DNA of 46,349 nucleotides from Pseudomonas sp. CAN1 (GCF_030462585.1 NZ_JASMRU010000003.1:190722-237070); one strand, 5' to 3'; positions 16,858-28,213 are shown, counted from the stretch's first letter. Notes: generated by a model not told the origin, from the letters alone. Translations and numbers: made by a program.

Positions 16858-16898
16858 GAGAAGCCTGTGTGACAACGAGGTGAACGGCCGGGCCGCCC

Positions 16899-16904
16899 AT
16901 TATA
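16899..16904 (-). promoter_or_regulatory. -10 box of the dedA-mtfA promoter
   Basis: On the minus strand CCCTATAATGGG contains a perfect TATAAT 42 bp before the DedA start codon. Confidence 0.55.
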
Positions 16905-17051
16905 GGGGGCGACCGGGCTGCCGTGGCGCCCTTGCGTCAGTCCTGCGACGAAGGTCCGCGGGAGGATATTACAGCTTCTGCGTGAAAATCCTGTCGCCGA
17001 TGGCCTGGCAACGCCTTGTGACAAATGCCCGGCGACGGTAGGGCGCTGCCC

Positions 17052-17936
17052 TCAGTACAGGCTCGCCTGCCAGCTCAAAAGGCCCTCCGGGGCCCGCGGC
17101 GACAACACCGCACCGGACTCTCCGCCGCTGGCCGGCAGCTGTTCGGCCAGCGGGTTGGCGGCGACCTCGCGGGTGTTCATCACGGTTTCCAGGTGCGCCT
17201 CGGCGATCAGCTGCTGCAGGCGGCCGCTGCGGCGCAGGGTGCGCAGGCCACGGTCGAGGCTGGCGGCCAGGGCTTCGCCTTCGGCGCGTTTCTTCGGCAC
17301 CAGCACGTAGAGCGGCTTGATCTCCAGCGGCGGGTCGACGAACTCCAGTTGCTCGCGCAGGGCGGGGGCGTTCTGGCTGAGCAGCTGGTAGCCGGTGTAG
17401 CGGTCCACCACGGCCAGGTCGATGCGTCCGCGCAGGAGTTTCTCCAGGTTCTGCCAGTCGCTGCTGACCACGTCCTTGTTGAGGAAGTCGGCGGCATCGA
17501 AGCCGACCTGGTTGACGTAGCCACGCACCACGCCGATGCGATACGGACGCAGGGTATCGAGGTCGCGAGGGTTGATCGGCAGGGCGCGGTCGCGGCGGCG
17601 GAAGAAGCCGAGCTGGGAGTCCAGCAGCGGCATCGAGGTGTAGAAGTCCTGGCTGCGGTCCGGCGACAGGTAGGCCGGCATCAGCGCGTCGAAGCGGCCT
17701 TCGCGGGTTTCGTTGAGCGCCCGTTGCCAGGGCAGGAAGACCAGCTCGGCCTTGTCGCCGTTGAGCGCCAGGGCTTCATTGAGGATGCGGCTGGCCAGAC
17801 CGTTGCCCGGCAGGTCGCTGCCGACGTAGGGCGACCACTCCAGGGTGGCGATGCGCAGGGTCTGCGCCTGGCTGGCGGCACCCAGCAGCGCGAGGCAGAG
17901 GCAGGCAGTACGCAGAACTGACAGGGAATGACGCAT
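17052..17936 (-). CDS. stand-alone periplasmic solute-binding protein (family 3)
   Basis: The 294-residue protein has a signal peptide (residues 1-24, ending ASQAQ) and a family-3 binding fold beginning LRIATLEWSPYVGSDLPGNG, with FLPWQRALNETREGRFDALM in the middle. No permease or ATPase gene is adjacent, so it may serve as a sensor, feed a transporter encoded elsewhere, or bind a ligand without transport. The aromatic-rich binding site (Trp, Tyr) resembles that of other orphan Pseudomonas binding proteins. The ligand is unknown. It lies alone between the DedA and GNAT genes. Confidence 0.85.
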   Translation of the reverse strand: MRHSLSVLRTACLCLALLGAASQAQTLRIATLEWSPYVGSDLPGNGLASRILNEALALNGDKAELVFLPWQRALNETREGRFDALMPAYLSPDRSQDFYTSMPLLDSQLGFFRRRDRALPINPRDLDTLRPYRIGVVRGYVNQVGFDAADFLNKDVVSSDWQNLEKLLRGRIDLAVVDRYTGYQLLSQNAPALREQLEFVDPPLEIKPLYVLVPKKRAEGEALAASLDRGLRTLRRSGRLQQLIAEAHLETVMNTREVAANPLAEQLPASGGESGAVLSPRAPEGLLSWQASLY

Positions 17937-18026
17937 GGGATCCCTTCATGCGGGTTTCGCTGATGGCACTCTAGTGCGCGCGGCCCGCCGCTGCCAGCGG
18001 ACCGGTTCGGGGCTCGAGGCAGATCG

Positions 18027-18491
18027 TCAGTTGAGGTCGTCGCTGATCGGCAGGATGTAGTTCTTGAACTCGCTGTCCTCGCGGAAGCCGATGGACTCGT
18101 AGACCTTCTGCGCCACTTCGTTGTTGACGCTGGTGGACACGCGCATGCGCACGGCCTGGGTTTCGCGGGCCATCTGCCGGGCGGTCTGCAGCAGGTGGTC
18201 GGCCACCAGCTGGCGGCGGGCCTCTTCGGCGACGTAGATGTCGTTGAGGATCCACACGCGCTTGAGCGACAGCGAGGAATAGCTCGGGTAGAGCTGGCAG
18301 AAGCCGAGGATCTTGTCGTCGCCGTCGTCCGGCAGCGCCAGGTAGATCACCGATTCCTTGCGGCGCAGGCGCTTCTCGAGGAATTTGCGCGAGGATTCGG
18401 GGTAGGGAAGCATGCCGTAGAACTCGCGGTATTTGACGAACAGCGGCGCGAGCAGATCGAGGTGGTCGAGCGTGGCTTGCACGATGCGCAT
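18027..18491 (-). CDS. GNAT-family N-acetyltransferase
   Basis: The 154-residue protein carries the acetyl-CoA binding pattern of GNAT enzymes: ILNDIYVAEEARRQLVADHL (motif A region, about residues 80-100) followed by RVSTSVNNEVAQKVYESIGF near the C-terminus. ATG 18491 (MRIVQATLDHLD) begins the domain; the longer frame to 18599 has no family sequence. The substrate amine or peptide N-terminus is unknown. In P. aeruginosa a similar acetyltransferase precedes the ethanolamine genes, as here, but a functional link is not evident. Confidence 0.88.
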   Translation of the reverse strand: MRIVQATLDHLDLLAPLFVKYREFYGMLPYPESSRKFLEKRLRRKESVIYLALPDDGDDKILGFCQLYPSYSSLSLKRVWILNDIYVAEEARRQLVADHLLQTARQMARETQAVRMRVSTSVNNEVAQKVYESIGFREDSEFKNYILPISDDLN

Positions 18492-18646
18492 AAGCGGGCC
18501 TCGGCGGGAGTGAATGGGCTGGTATGGCAATGCAGGGGCTATGCCAGCGGATAGCCATCGGTCCGATGCTGCACCAGAAATTGTTGAAAGCGCAATCAAA
18601 GCGAGCGTTTGATCTGGAAGGGTTGGCAGACGGGGCTTCAGATGGC

Positions 18647-18797
18647 GTAGGAGCGGACTTCGTCCGCGCTAGGTCCGAATCGTGCCGGAGGCCGGGGATG
18701 GTTTGTGCCGCGCAGAACTGTAGGAGCGAGCTTGCTCGCGAACCGCCTCAGCGACGGAGCCGCCGGGAAATCTGTTCGCGAGCAAGCTCGCTCCTGC
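18647..18797. repeat. REP-type palindromes downstream of eutC
   Basis: The gap between the GNAT gene and eutC holds one GTAGGAGCGGACTTCGTCCGCG unit near 18647 and a facing pair at 18720-18797 (GTAGGAGCGAGCTTGCTCGCG and its complement). No gene is seen here. The pair may serve as the 3' end of the eut transcript. Confidence 0.75.
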
Positions 18798-18825
18798 AAA
18801 AGAGCATTGCGCAGCGGCTGGGTGT

Positions 18826-19623
18826 TCAGGTCAGCAGGAAATTCGCCCCTGGCCCGCCGCCTTCTAGGGTCGGCAGCTCGGCCTCGTCCTTCAGGTTCAC
18901 CCCCGACAGCTGTCGGCGGCAGGCTTCGCGCATCAGGTAGAGCAGGCGGTGGCTGGCGAGGCCGTAGCTAAGGCCTTCCAGGCGCACGTTGGAGATGCAG
19001 TTGCGGTAGGCGTCGTTGAGGCCGACCTTCGGCGCCCAGGTGAAGTACAGGCCGAGGCTGTCCGGCGAGGACAGGCCGGGGCGTTCGCCGATCAGGATCA
19101 CCACCATCTTCGCCCGCAGCAGCTCGGCGACTTCGTCGGCCACGGCGACCCGGCCCTGCTGCACCAGCGCCACCGGCGACAGATTCCAGCCTTCGTTGCG
19201 CGCCTGTTCTTCCATGCGCTCGAGGAAGGGCAGGCTGTGACGCTGCACCGCCAGCGAGGAGAGACCGTCGGCGATCACCACAGCGAGGTCGTAGCCCTGG
19301 GGATGGCGGTCGGCGTGGCGGCGCAGGAGGTCCGCCGATTCTTCGTTCAACCGGCGGCCCAGGTCGGGACGCTGCAGGTAGGTGTCGCGGTCGGCAGCGG
19401 CGCTGTGCAGCAGCAGGGTGTCGCGGCCGCGTTCGGCCAGTTGTGCGGCCAGGCCGTCGCGATCGAAGGGCAGGTGCACGGCATCGCGCGCCTGGGCGTG
19501 GGCGAACTGGAAGTCCAGTTGCGCCCCAGTTGGCAGGCTGGTGCCGGCGCGGCCCAGGGCGATGCGCGCGGAGGTCAGGCGGCGCAGTTCCTGCCAGGGG
19601 TTGGGGGTGAAGCTGTCGCTCAT
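18826..19623 (-). CDS. eutC: ethanolamine ammonia-lyase light chain
   Basis: The 265-residue small subunit of adenosylcobalamin-dependent ethanolamine ammonia-lyase helps hold the B12 cofactor; with EutB it converts ethanolamine to acetaldehyde and ammonia. Family marks include [16 protein letters not shown] near the N-terminus, [29 protein letters not shown] and the cysteine-containing C-terminal half. It lies 15 bp after eutB, in the same operon. There is no eutA reactivase and there are no microcompartment shell genes in the window, so this looks like the simple cytosolic ethanolamine pathway of pseudomonads. Confidence 0.96.
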   Translation of the reverse strand: MSDSFTPNPWQELRRLTSARIALGRAGTSLPTGAQLDFQFAHAQARDAVHLPFDRDGLAAQLAERGRDTLLLHSAAADRDTYLQRPDLGRRLNEESADLLRRHADRHPQGYDLAVVIADGLSSLAVQRHSLPFLERMEEQARNEGWNLSPVALVQQGRVAVADEVAELLRAKMVVILIGERPGLSSPDSLGLYFTWAPKVGLNDAYRNCISNVRLEGLSYGLASHRLLYLMREACRRQLSGVNLKDEAELPTLEGGGPGANFLLT

Positions 19624-19638
19624 TGAAGACTCCTCAAC

Positions 19639-21033
19639 TCAGGACAGTTGCGCGAGCGCGTGGCGGAAGGCGCCGGGCAACTGGCCGGCCATCTGCACAT
19701 GGCCGTCCCGCTGGCGGAGGATTTCCATGCGCTCCAGCCACGCCTCGAATTCCGGCGCCGGCCGCAGGCCCAGCGTCTGGCGTGCGTAGAGCGCGTCGTG
19801 GAAGGAGGTGGTCTGGTAGTTGAGCATCACGTCGTCGGACCCGGGGATGCCCATGATGAAGTTGATGCCGGCCACGCCCAGCAGGGTCAGGAGCATGTCC
19901 ATGTCGTCCTGGTCGGCCTCGGCGTGGTTGGTGTAGCAGATGTCGCAACCCATGGGCACGCCGAGCAGCTTGGCGCAGAAGTGGTCTTCCAGGCCGGCAC
20001 GGATGATCTGCTTGCCGTTGTACAGGTACTCCGGGCCGATGAAGCCGACCACGGTGTTCACCAGGAACGGCTTGAAGTGCCGCGCCACCGCGTAGGCGCG
20101 GGTCTCGCAGGTCTGCTGGTCGACACCGTGGTGAGCGTTGGCCGACAGCGCGCTGCCCTGGCCGGTCTCGAAGTACATCAGGTTGTCGCCCAGGGTGCCG
20201 CGCTTCTGCGACAGGCCGGCCTCGTAGCCTTCCTGGAGGATCGACAGGCTCACGCCGAAGCTCGCGTTGGCCGCCTCGGTGCCGGCGATGGACTGGAACA
20301 CCAGGTCCAGCGGCGCGCCACGGTTGATCGCCTCGATGGAGCTGGTGACGTGGGTGAGCACGCAGGACTGGGTGGGAATCTCGTAGCGCTGGATGATCGC
20401 GTCGAGCATCTCCAGCAGGGTGCAGATCGACTGCAGGCTGTCGGTGGCCGGGTTGATGCCGAGCATGGCGTCGCCGTTGCCGTAGAGCAGGCCGTCGAGC
20501 ACGCTGGCGGCGATGCCGGCCGGGTCGTCCGTGGGGTGGTTGGGTTGCAGGCGCGTGGACATGCGCCCGCGCAGCCCCATGGTGTTGCGGAAGCGGGTGA
20601 CCACGCGGATTTTCTGCGCGACCAGCACCAGGTCCTGCACGCGCATGATCTTCGACACTGCGGCTGCCATTTCCGGCGTCAGCCCCGGCGCCAGGGTGCG
20701 CAGGCTGGCTTCGTCGGCGGCATCGCCGAGCAGCCAGTCGCGCAGGCCACCCACCGTGAGGTGGCTGACTGGCGCGAAGGCCTGGCGGTCGTGGCTGTCG
20801 ATGATCAGCCGGGTGACTTCGTCGCTCTCGTAGGGGATCAGCGCCTCGTCGAGGAAGTGCTTGAGCGGGATGTCGGCCAGCGCCATCTGCGCGGCGACGC
20901 GCTCGGCGTCGCTGCCAGCGGCGACCCCGGCGAGGCGGTCGCCGGAGCGTGCCGGGCTGGCCTTGGCCATCACCTCGCGCAGGCTGTCGAAACGCCAGGT
21001 CTGGCCACCGACGCTGTGGACGAATCCGGACAT
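19639..21033 (-). CDS. eutB: ethanolamine ammonia-lyase heavy chain
   Basis: The 464-residue TIM-barrel subunit binds ethanolamine and the adenosyl radical site. Characteristic segments are NHPTDDPAGIAASVLDGLLY, GDAMLGINPATDS, LTHVTSSIEAINRGAPLDLV, MYFETGQGSALSANAHHGVD and FIGPEYLYNGKQI. ATG 21033 has AGGAG eight bases upstream, and was preferred to an ATG five codons earlier. The gene follows the permease gene by 11 bp and precedes eutC by 15 bp. Family length and motifs are complete. Confidence 0.97.
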   Translation of the reverse strand: MSGFVHSVGGQTWRFDSLREVMAKASPARSGDRLAGVAAGSDAERVAAQMALADIPLKHFLDEALIPYESDEVTRLIIDSHDRQAFAPVSHLTVGGLRDWLLGDAADEASLRTLAPGLTPEMAAAVSKIMRVQDLVLVAQKIRVVTRFRNTMGLRGRMSTRLQPNHPTDDPAGIAASVLDGLLYGNGDAMLGINPATDSLQSICTLLEMLDAIIQRYEIPTQSCVLTHVTSSIEAINRGAPLDLVFQSIAGTEAANASFGVSLSILQEGYEAGLSQKRGTLGDNLMYFETGQGSALSANAHHGVDQQTCETRAYAVARHFKPFLVNTVVGFIGPEYLYNGKQIIRAGLEDHFCAKLLGVPMGCDICYTNHAEADQDDMDMLLTLLGVAGINFIMGIPGSDDVMLNYQTTSFHDALYARQTLGLRPAPEFEAWLERMEILRQRDGHVQMAGQLPGAFRHALAQLS

Positions 21034-21044
21034 GGCGCTACTCC

Positions 21045-22409
21045 TCAACCCTGGCTGGCGAACGAGGCGTCGGTGCCGCGATTGAGGCTGATGACGATGC
21101 TGCAGATGGAGCAGCCGCCGATCATCAGCACCAGGAACACCGAGGCGATCACGCTATTGAACCATAGCATCGCGGCCAGGCAGACCAGCGCCAGCACCAG
21201 CGCGATGGCCGGCACCAGCGGGTAGCCCGGCGCGCGGAAGCTGCGCTCCAGGTCCGGCTCGCTGCGGCGCAGCTTGAACAGGCTGAACATGCTCATGATG
21301 TACATGACGATGGCGCCGAACACGCTCATGGTGATCATCGCCGCGGTCAGGGTCATGCCCTGCAGGCTGATCAGGCCGTCGCTGAAGATCGCCGCGATGC
21401 CCACGGCGCCACCGGCGAGGATGGCGCGGTGCGGGGTCTGGAAGCGCGACAGCTTGGCCAGGCCACGGGGCAGGAAGCCGGCGCGGGCCAGGGCGAAGAA
21501 CTGCCGCGAGTAGCCCAGGATGATGCCGTGGAAGCTCGCCACCAGGCCGAACAGGCCGATCCACACCAGCATGTGCATCCAGGTCGAGTTGTTGCCCACC
21601 ACGGCCTTCATCGCCTGCGGCAGCGGGTCGTTGATGTTCGACAGGGCGCGCCAGTCGCCCACGCCGCCAGCGAAGATCATCACGCCGATGGCCAGGGTCA
21701 CCAGGGTCAGGATGCCGGCGATGTAGGCGCGCGGGATGGTGCGTTTCGGGTCCTTGGCTTCCTCGGCGGCCATGGCTGCGCCCTCGATGGCGAGGAAGAA
21801 CCAGATGGCGAACGGGATGGCGGCGAAGATGCCGGCCATGGCGGTGGAGCCGAACACATCCGAGCCGGCCCAGCCGTTGAGCACGAAGTTGCTGAAGCTG
21901 AACCCCGGCGCGACCACGCCCATGAACACCAGCAGCTCGGCCACTGCCAGCACGGTCACCACCAGTTCGAAGGTGGCGGCGATGCTCACGCCGAGGATGT
22001 TCAGGGTCATGAAGATCACGTAGGCGCCGGTGGCGGCCCACTTCGGATCGAGGCCGGGGAACTGCACGTTGAGGTAGGCGCCGATGGCCATGGCGATGGC
22101 CGGCGGGGCGAAGACGAATTCGATCAGCGTGGCGATGCCGGCGATCATCCCGCCGGTCTTGCCGAAGGCCCGCAGGCTATAGGCGAAGGGGCCACCGGCG
22201 TGGGGAATGGCGGTGGTCAGCTCGGTGTAGCTGAAGATGAAGCAGGTGTACATCACCGCGACGATCAGCGTGGTGACGAGGAAGCCCAGGGTGCCGGCGG
22301 CGGCCCAGCCGTAGCTCCAGCCGAAGTACTCGCCGGAGATTACCAGGCCCACGGCGAGCCCCCAGAGGTGCAGGGTGCCAAGCGTCGGTTTGAGTTGTGA
22401 TGCGCTCAT
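21045..22409 (-). CDS. eat: ethanolamine permease (APC superfamily)
   Basis: The 454-residue inner-membrane transporter has about twelve hydrophobic segments. It belongs to the amino acid-polyamine-organocation superfamily; the ethanolamine branch shows GLVISGEYFGWSYGWAAAGT near the N-terminus and IWFFLAIEGAAMAAEEAKDP in the middle. ATG 22409 follows a GGAGAGAGGAA ribosome site; in-frame codons further upstream lack membrane-protein character. It heads the eat-eutB-eutC transcription unit. In P. aeruginosa the corresponding operon also includes the aldehyde dehydrogenase; here an AraC gene separates them. Confidence 0.93.
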   Translation of the reverse strand: MSASQLKPTLGTLHLWGLAVGLVISGEYFGWSYGWAAAGTLGFLVTTLIVAVMYTCFIFSYTELTTAIPHAGGPFAYSLRAFGKTGGMIAGIATLIEFVFAPPAIAMAIGAYLNVQFPGLDPKWAATGAYVIFMTLNILGVSIAATFELVVTVLAVAELLVFMGVVAPGFSFSNFVLNGWAGSDVFGSTAMAGIFAAIPFAIWFFLAIEGAAMAAEEAKDPKRTIPRAYIAGILTLVTLAIGVMIFAGGVGDWRALSNINDPLPQAMKAVVGNNSTWMHMLVWIGLFGLVASFHGIILGYSRQFFALARAGFLPRGLAKLSRFQTPHRAILAGGAVGIAAIFSDGLISLQGMTLTAAMITMSVFGAIVMYIMSMFSLFKLRRSEPDLERSFRAPGYPLVPAIALVLALVCLAAMLWFNSVIASVFLVLMIGGCSICSIVISLNRGTDASFASQG

Positions 22410-22747
22410 TGTTGTTATTCCTCTCTCCGCAAAGGGAACGGGGCGGGCCGCAAGGGCCTGGACGGATACCTGAGCCTCGATGGTAGTGGCGCGTTGCCGG
22501 GCAAGACTTGACCGCTGGAACCGCCTTTCGCCGTGCAGGGTCAACTGGCTGTTACCCATCGCCCCAGGCGGCGCGCGGTGCCCGCTTCTGGTGCCGGATT
22601 TCGCCCCGACGCCCCGTGCTGTGGCAGCTGCAGGCCAGGCGCTGCGCAGGGTGTGCCTGGTTGGGTGATGGCAATTCGAGGCACGGGATTTGCTTTGTTT
22701 ATCGGCACGAAGTGCCTGCATGCTGCATAACAAGATCGGTAACCGAC

Positions 22748-23800
22748 ATGAGCCAGCCCCTGTTTTCCCCGTCCGGCCTGAGTGTGCCCCTGGCCAGCAA
22801 CATCGGCGTGCTGTCCGCCGCCGCCAGCGGCCTGGGTCGCTTCATCGGCGGCCAGGGCGGCGATATTGACCGCGTCTTCGGCCGCGCCGGCATCGACCCG
22901 GAACGCCTGTTGCACCCGACCCTGAGCCTGGCGCTGACCAACTACTGCCAGGTGCTGGAAGAGGCCGCGCGACAGTCGGGCTGCGATAACTTCGGGCTGC
23001 GCTACGGCCAGCAGTTCCTGCCCCGCGAGCTGGGCCTGCTCGGTTACGTCGGGCTGTGCTCGGAGACTCCGGAAGAGGCGCTGAAGAACTTCGCCGCGGC
23101 CTTCCCCTATCACCAGCACGACACCCTGATCCGCCTGGTGGATTGCGGCGAGTGCTATCGCTTCGACTACCAGGTGCGCCACGGTGCGATCCTCGACCGT
23201 CGCCAGGACGCCGAGCTGACTCTGGGCATGGCGCTGAACCTGATGCGCCATGCGCTCGGCCCGGACTGGGCGCCGCGCGCGGTGAGCTTCGAGCACGGGC
23301 GGCCTGAAGGCTGGCAGGAGCATGGCCGGGTGTTCGACGCACCGGTGCTGTTCCAGCGCGGCTGCAACTCGATGCTGATTCCCAAGCGCGACCTCTACGG
23401 CCGGCAGATGCCCGAGCGCGACGCCAACCTGCTGTTCCTGGTGCAAGACGTGATCCGTCGCCTGGGCGAACAGGGCGGCGCGCCCAATCTGGTGGAGGAC
23501 GCCGGCACGCAGATTCGCCTGGCGCTGGGCGACGGCGAGCCTTCGCTGGAGGTCATCGCCGAGCAGCTCGAACTCACCACCGCCGGCCTGCAACGGCGCC
23601 TGCGCGAGGCCGGGCTGAGCTTCAGTCAGCTGGTGGAAAATACCCGTCGCGAACTGGCGCTGCATTACTTGCGGCAGCCGCAGCGGCCGATCTCCGAGCT
23701 GGCGCCGTTGCTGGGGTACTCCGAGACCAGCGCCTTCTCCCGCGCCTTCCGCCGCTGGTTCGGCGTGAGCCCCCGGCAGTGGCGTAGCGACGCGCACTGA
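22748..23800 (+). CDS. AraC-family regulator with arabinose-binding-type N-terminal domain
   Basis: The 350-residue protein has the N-terminal effector domain common to OruR/ArgR-like AraC proteins (about residues 20-210, with LGLLGYVGLCSETPEEALKN) and a C-terminal helix-turn-helix pair (LEVIAEQLELTTAGLQRRLR and ISELAPLLGYSETSAFSRAF). ATG 22748 is preferred; the open frame extends further upstream but through non-family sequence. It is transcribed divergently from the ethanolamine permease gene and convergently with the aldehyde dehydrogenase gene, so it may regulate ethanolamine genes. The effector is unknown. It interrupts what I remember as a continuous operon in P. aeruginosa. Confidence 0.88.
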   Translation: MSQPLFSPSGLSVPLASNIGVLSAAASGLGRFIGGQGGDIDRVFGRAGIDPERLLHPTLSLALTNYCQVLEEAARQSGCDNFGLRYGQQFLPRELGLLGYVGLCSETPEEALKNFAAAFPYHQHDTLIRLVDCGECYRFDYQVRHGAILDRRQDAELTLGMALNLMRHALGPDWAPRAVSFEHGRPEGWQEHGRVFDAPVLFQRGCNSMLIPKRDLYGRQMPERDANLLFLVQDVIRRLGEQGGAPNLVEDAGTQIRLALGDGEPSLEVIAEQLELTTAGLQRRLREAGLSFSQLVENTRRELALHYLRQPQRPISELAPLLGYSETSAFSRAFRRWFGVSPRQWRSDAH

Positions 23801-23810
23801 CCCGCTTTTC

Positions 23811-24113
23811 GTAGGACCGAGGGGGGCGCCTAGCCCTTGCTCGCGAACGGATTCCCCGGCGGCTCCGTAGCTGGGCGGGTTCGCGAGCAAGCTCGCTCCT
23901 ACATTCACATCGGCGCAGGCGGCACCCCGTAGGAGCGGACCTTGTCCGCGAATCCCGCCGGCTGGCACAGCAGGCACCGCTGTCGCGGTGATCGCGGAGA
24001 AGCTCCGCTCCTACAGGTTTTGCTCCGGGCTTGAACCCTGCGTAGGAGCGGACTCTGTCCGCGATGGCATCCGGCGCGTGGCGGACCAATCGCGGACGGA
24101 GTCCGCTCCTACG
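23811..24113. repeat. cluster of REP-type palindromes after the AraC gene
   Basis: The 430-bp gap between the AraC stop and the aldehyde dehydrogenase stop has no gene. It contains about six units of the GTAGGAGCG(A/G) class in alternating orientation, for example pairs near 23875-23900, 23930-24015 and 24043-24113. Confidence 0.8.
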
Positions 24114-24147
24114 AAAAGCCGACCGCCAATAGCTTTTCCCCAGGCAT

Positions 24148-24173
24148 AAAAAAGCGCGGCCCGTGGGCCGCGC
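24148..24173 (-). terminator. terminator of the aldehyde dehydrogenase gene
   Basis: A 9-bp stem (GCGCGGCCC / GGGCCGCGC, loop of two) is followed on the minus strand by TTTTTT. It lies 59 bp after the dehydrogenase stop codon. Confidence 0.85.
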
Positions 24174-24231
24174 AAAGATCGATTCGGGGGAGGCCGCCCG
24201 ACGCGAGCCGGGCGGGTGGATCAGAACAAAT

Positions 24232-25752
24232 TTAGAAGAAGCCCAGCGGGTTGATGTCGTAGCTCACCAGCAGGTTCTTGGTCTGCTGATAGTGGTCGAG
24301 CATCATCTTGTGGGTCTCGCGGCCCACGCCGGATTTCTTGTAGCCACCGAAGGCGGCGTGCGCCGGGTACAGGTGATAGCAGTTGGTCCACACGCGGCCG
24401 GCCTTGATGCCACGGCCCATGCGATACGCGCGGTTGATGTCGCGGGTCCAGACGCCAGCGCCGAGGCCGTACTCGGTGTCGTTGGCGATGGCCAGTGCTT
24501 CGGCTTCATCCTTGAAGGTGGTGACGCCCACCACCGGGCCGAAGATTTCCTCCTGGAACACGCGCATCTTGTTGCTGCCCTTGAGCAGGGTCGGCTGGAT
24601 GTAATAGCCGGTGGAGAGGTTGCCATCGAGCTTCTCGACCGAGCCGCCGACCAGGATCTGCGCGCCTTCCTGCTGGGCGATGTCGAGGTAGGAAAGAATC
24701 TTCTCGTACTGCTGCTGCGAGGCCTGGGCGCCGACCATGGTGTCGGTGTCCAGCGGGTCGCCGCGCTTGATGGCCTTCACCTTCTTCATCACCACGTCCA
24801 TGAACTGCGGGTAGATGGACTCCTGCACCAGAGCGCGGGACGGGCAGGTGCACACCTCGCCCTGGTTGAAGAAGGCCAGCACCAGGCCTTCGGCGGCCTT
24901 CTCGATGAAGGTCGGCTCGGCCTGCATGATGTCTTCGAAGTAGATGTTCGGGCTCTTGCCGCCCAGCTCCACGGTGGACGGAATGATGTTCTCGGCGGCG
25001 CACTTGAGGATGTGCGAGCCCACTGGCGTCGAGCCGGTGAAGGCGATCTTGGCGATGCGCTTGCTGGTGGCCAGCGCCTCGCCGGCCTCTTTACCAAAGC
25101 CCTGGACGACGTTGAGCACGCCCTTGGGCAGCAGGTCGCCGATCACTTCCATCAGCACGCAGATGCTCAGGGGAGTCTGCTCGGCCGGCTTGAGCACGAT
25201 GCAGTTGCCGGCGGCCAGGGCCGGGGCCAGTTTCCACGCAGCCATCAACAGCGGGAAGTTCCACGGGATGATTTGCCCGACCACACCCAGCGGTTCATGG
25301 ATGTGGTACGCGACGGTGCTGTCGTTGATCTCGGCGGCGCTGCCTTCCTGTGCACGGATGCAGCCGGCGAAGTAGCGGAAGTGGTCGGCGGCCAGCGGGA
25401 TGTCGGCGTTGAGGGTTTCGCGCACCGGTTTGCCGTTGTCCCAGGTCTCGGTGACGGCCAGCAGCTCCAGGTTCTGTTCGATGCGGTCGGCGATCTTCAG
25501 CAGCACCAGCGAGCGGTCCTGCACCGAGGTGCGGCCCCAGGCGTCGGCGGCAGCGTGGGCGGCGTCCAGCGCCTTGTCGATGTCTTCGGCGGTGGAGCGG
25601 GGGAATTCGGCGATGGGCTGGCCATTCACCGGCGAGGTGTTGGTGAAGTACTGACCCTTCACCGGCGCGACGAATTCGCCGCCGATGTAGTTGCCGTAGC
25701 GCGCCTTGAACGAAACGATGGCGCCTTCGCTACCGGGATGGGCATAACGCAT
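24232..25752 (-). CDS. exaC: NAD-dependent acetaldehyde dehydrogenase
   Basis: The 506-residue aldehyde dehydrogenase oxidises acetaldehyde to acetate with NAD. The proton-abstracting glutamate lies in [15 protein letters not shown], the catalytic cysteine in [15 protein letters not shown], and the cofactor loop in [13 protein letters not shown]. Length and the N-terminal [14 protein letters not shown] fit the ExaC / AcoD branch. A strong sigma-54 promoter lies at 25806-25821 and the EatR-type activator is divergent, so expression should follow ethanolamine (acetaldehyde is the EutBC product). It may also serve ethanol oxidation. The start ATG 25752 follows AGGAGATCCGACC. Confidence 0.95.
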   Translation of the reverse strand: MRYAHPGSEGAIVSFKARYGNYIGGEFVAPVKGQYFTNTSPVNGQPIAEFPRSTAEDIDKALDAAHAAADAWGRTSVQDRSLVLLKIADRIEQNLELLAVTETWDNGKPVRETLNADIPLAADHFRYFAGCIRAQEGSAAEINDSTVAYHIHEPLGVVGQIIPWNFPLLMAAWKLAPALAAGNCIVLKPAEQTPLSICVLMEVIGDLLPKGVLNVVQGFGKEAGEALATSKRIAKIAFTGSTPVGSHILKCAAENIIPSTVELGGKSPNIYFEDIMQAEPTFIEKAAEGLVLAFFNQGEVCTCPSRALVQESIYPQFMDVVMKKVKAIKRGDPLDTDTMVGAQASQQQYEKILSYLDIAQQEGAQILVGGSVEKLDGNLSTGYYIQPTLLKGSNKMRVFQEEIFGPVVGVTTFKDEAEALAIANDTEYGLGAGVWTRDINRAYRMGRGIKAGRVWTNCYHLYPAHAAFGGYKKSGVGRETHKMMLDHYQQTKNLLVSYDINPLGFF

Positions 25753-25805
25753 GGTCGGATCTCCTGGGTCTTGTGCTTGTTGGGGAGGACGTTGATCAAG
25801 CGTAG

Positions 25806-25821
25806 AGCAAGGGCCGGGCCA
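25806..25821 (-). promoter_or_regulatory. sigma-54 (RpoN) promoter of exaC
   Basis: The minus-strand sequence TGGCCCGGCCCTTGCT matches the -24/-12 consensus TGGCAC(G)-N4-TTGC(A/T) with a single mismatch and the correct 12-bp GG-to-GC spacing. It lies 54 bp before the exaC ATG. Confidence 0.75.
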
Positions 25822-25885
25822 TGCCAGTGAAAGGCACGCCGCGCATGGGCTGGGCGGGTGGCTGGCGATGCGCCGGAAAGTGCGC

Positions 25886-25937
25886 TGTCACGCACCTGGC
25901 GCAGTGCCGGGTGACACTTTGTCCCGTATTCGTGACA
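25886..25937. promoter_or_regulatory. candidate enhancer sites for the EatR-type activator
   Basis: Hexamers TGTCAC (25886-25891) and GTGACA (25911-25916, again at 25932-25937) form inverted and direct arrangements 65-120 bp upstream of the sigma-54 promoter, where an enhancer-binding protein would bind. The assignment to EatR is inference. Confidence 0.4.
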
Positions 25938-26075
25938 GTCGTGACCTGACGGTCGGCCGGACGTTGCATTGGGCTGGCGCGTGGGGGATGCTGTCCTGCG
26001 TTCTGCTGAATTGTCCTACAGGATTCGGCAGGACCTCGGGGCTGCCTCCCCGTCCCCAAGCGGAGAACAACAAGA

Positions 26076-27989
<1,914 letters not shown>

Positions 27990-27992
<3 letters not shown>

Positions 27993-28213
27993 GAGCGGAC
28001 TTCGTCCGCGATTGGCCCGCTGCCATGCGGTTCGCGAGCAAGCTCGCTCCTACAGTTCCTACGTGCGTGCTCTGCGTAGGAGCGAGCTTGCTCGCGAACG
28101 CTATCCGGGTTTCAGCCGTCGGATCGCAGTGCCTGGCTTTGTAGGAGCGGACTTTGTCCGCGATGACCTCCGGCGAGGGACCGAGCCTTTCGCGGACAAG
28201 GTCCGCTCCTACA
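27990..28213. repeat. REP-type palindromes after eatR
   Basis: Directly from the eatR stop onward there are about five alternating GTAGGAGCGGACTT(C/T)GTCCGCG and GTAGGAGCGAGCTTGCTCGCG units. The remaining 28214-28469 carries the element at 28288-28315 and the mpl promoter. Confidence 0.8.

Noticed and set aside
14803-16872. A 689-codon open frame on the plus strand, opposite ppa, mtfA and DedA
   Set aside because: It spans three well-supported minus-strand genes and their promoters. Its translation is rich in Gly, Ala, Val, His and Arg with no known family, as expected for a shadow.
23811-24113. Regularly spaced repeats that might suggest a CRISPR array
   Set aside because: The units alternate in orientation, are themselves palindromic, have uneven spacing and no cas genes nearby. 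They are REP elements.
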